From contig JAEYGZ010000005.1 of NCBI GenBank assembly GCA_023409535.1, positions 1-64,000 on the forward strand: a stretch of DNA of 64,000 nt. The letters run 5' to 3'. The notes under the pieces were generated by a model. The model worked only from the letters and a program-made list of their open reading frames with translations. It did not search any database and was not told the origin of the DNA. The translations under genes were made by a program, and so were the position numbers. Positions 63,343 to 64,000 of the stretch are shown in pieces (within the stretch, counting starts at the first letter, position 1; each line of letters begins with the position of its first letter). The stretch is from Bacillota bacterium (GTDB lineage: Bacteria > Bacillota > Clostridia > Lachnospirales > Lachnospiraceae).

Positions 63343-64000
63343 ATGAAAAGGATAGGATATATTATTGCGGCGGTATTACTGATACTGGCCGGACAGCTAT
63401 TATTACAAGAGGATTATACTGCATTCTTAAAGTGGTGGGTAACTGTTGCGGCACTGGGAATTGTTTTTCTGCCGGTTACAACACTGCTGTTTGCCAATTT
63501 TCATGATAAAGGGTATCTGTTTTCCAAGGTGATCGGTATCGCAGTGGCAGGATATATCGCATGGCTGGCTTCCTCCCTGCATATCTTAAAGTTTACCGAG
63601 GCTTCCGTTATTATTGCTGTGACCATTGGATTAATCCTGAATGCGGCAGTGATGCTATGGCAGCGAAAGCGCAATCAGGGGTTAAAGGCGCAGGATAATG
63701 TACAGGCCGGCATTGGAAGCAGCACGCTGTTTCAGGGAAAAATCCTGAATGCAATACTGTCGGAAGAACTCCTGTTTTTTGCGATCTTTCTTTTGTTTAC
63801 CTATGTTCGCTGCTTTAAGCCGGAGGCATATGGTACGGAGAAATTCATGGATTACGGCTTCATGACAAGCATGATGCGGAGCGAGTATATGCCGCCTCAG
63901 GATTTCTGGTTTTCCGGTACGAAGCTGAATTATTATTATGTGGGACAGTATCTGGCGGTCTTTTTAACAAAGCTGTCCTTCTCCCGGATAGAGGATGCTT
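63343..64000 (+). CDS. DUF2298-like membrane protein (partial)
   Basis: The open frame from ATG 63343 runs off the window after 219 codons. It contains several hydrophobic segments and the motif YGTEKFMDYGFMTSMMRS...QDFWFSGTKLNYYYVGQYL typical of DUF2298 polytopic proteins. The SD GGGAGG is rather far upstream (15 bases). The protein is likely a second GT-C-type enzyme of the glycan cluster. Confidence 0.88.
   Translation, partial: MKRIGYIIAAVLLILAGQLLLQEDYTAFLKWWVTVAALGIVFLPVTTLLFANFHDKGYLFSKVIGIAVAGYIAWLASSLHILKFTEASVIIAVTIGLILNAAVMLWQRKRNQGLKAQDNVQAGIGSSTLFQGKILNAILSEELLFFAIFLLFTYVRCFKPEAYGTEKFMDYGFMTSMMRSEYMPPQDFWFSGTKLNYYYVGQYLAVFLTKLSFSRIEDA

Noticed and set aside
1..64000. tRNA genes
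   Set aside because: No cloverleaf with a GGTTCGAATCC-type T-arm was found on either strand by eye; a tRNA search program would settle this.

Overview
The window looks like the chromosome of a spore-forming, plant-polysaccharide-using anaerobe of the Clostridia, most likely a Lachnospiraceae member of the Clostridium phytofermentans / Anaerocolumna type. Evidence: moderate-to-low GC, strong Shine-Dalgarno (SD) sites, a sporulation pair (ytfI/ytfJ), a very large BadF-type activase, several glycoside hydrolases (GH43, GH1, GH36, GH13), and the rpmB-yloU-yloV...recG gene order known from Firmicutes. The taxonomy is inference; no marker gene is complete here.

Layout. 1-121 is the 3' end of a 23S rRNA gene, followed by two terminators and no 5S gene. 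0.4-2.1 kb is AT-rich and almost empty, with one orphan membrane-anchored ORF. 2.1-15.4 kb is a carbohydrate locus: a divergent AraC regulator, two GH43 enzymes, an AT-rich phosphotransferase and NUDIX insert, then GH1, GH36, a GPH-type sugar symporter and a GH13 alpha-glucosidase. 15.5-23.4 kb holds housekeeping and mixed genes: radical SAM, an ITPase-like enzyme, CheW, a zinc-ribbon membrane protein, hisH-hisF, ung and an amino-acid permease. 23.4-24.2 kb is a convergent junction with two large, related, structured palindromes (P1, P2). 24.2-35 kb has the giant activase, a LysM protein, corA with a long structured leader, a rhomboid-like protein, and ytfI-ytfJ. 35-38.7 kb has rpmB, yloU, yloV and a DUF1653 protein.

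39.0-53.8 kb is a type IV pilus locus: a receiver protein with a repeat-rich linker, an unknown protein, PilB, PilT, PilC, PilA, PilD, PilM, PilN, PilO and three minor-pilin-like proteins. It sits between yloV and recG. A third long hairpin (P3) lies at its convergent end. 54.0-56.1 kb is a GntR/ABC cassette on the minus strand with a readable promoter and operator. From 56.3 kb come recG and then a cell-surface glycan cluster: GtrB-like transferase, two GT-C-like membrane proteins, UDP-galactopyranose mutase and a second GT2 enzyme, running off the window.

The most unusual signal is the P1/P2 pair. Two ~285-bp elements in opposite orientation share a conserved internal loop and overall architecture, while their long stems differ in sequence but stay complementary. 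That is the pattern expected of a structured RNA or single-stranded DNA element.
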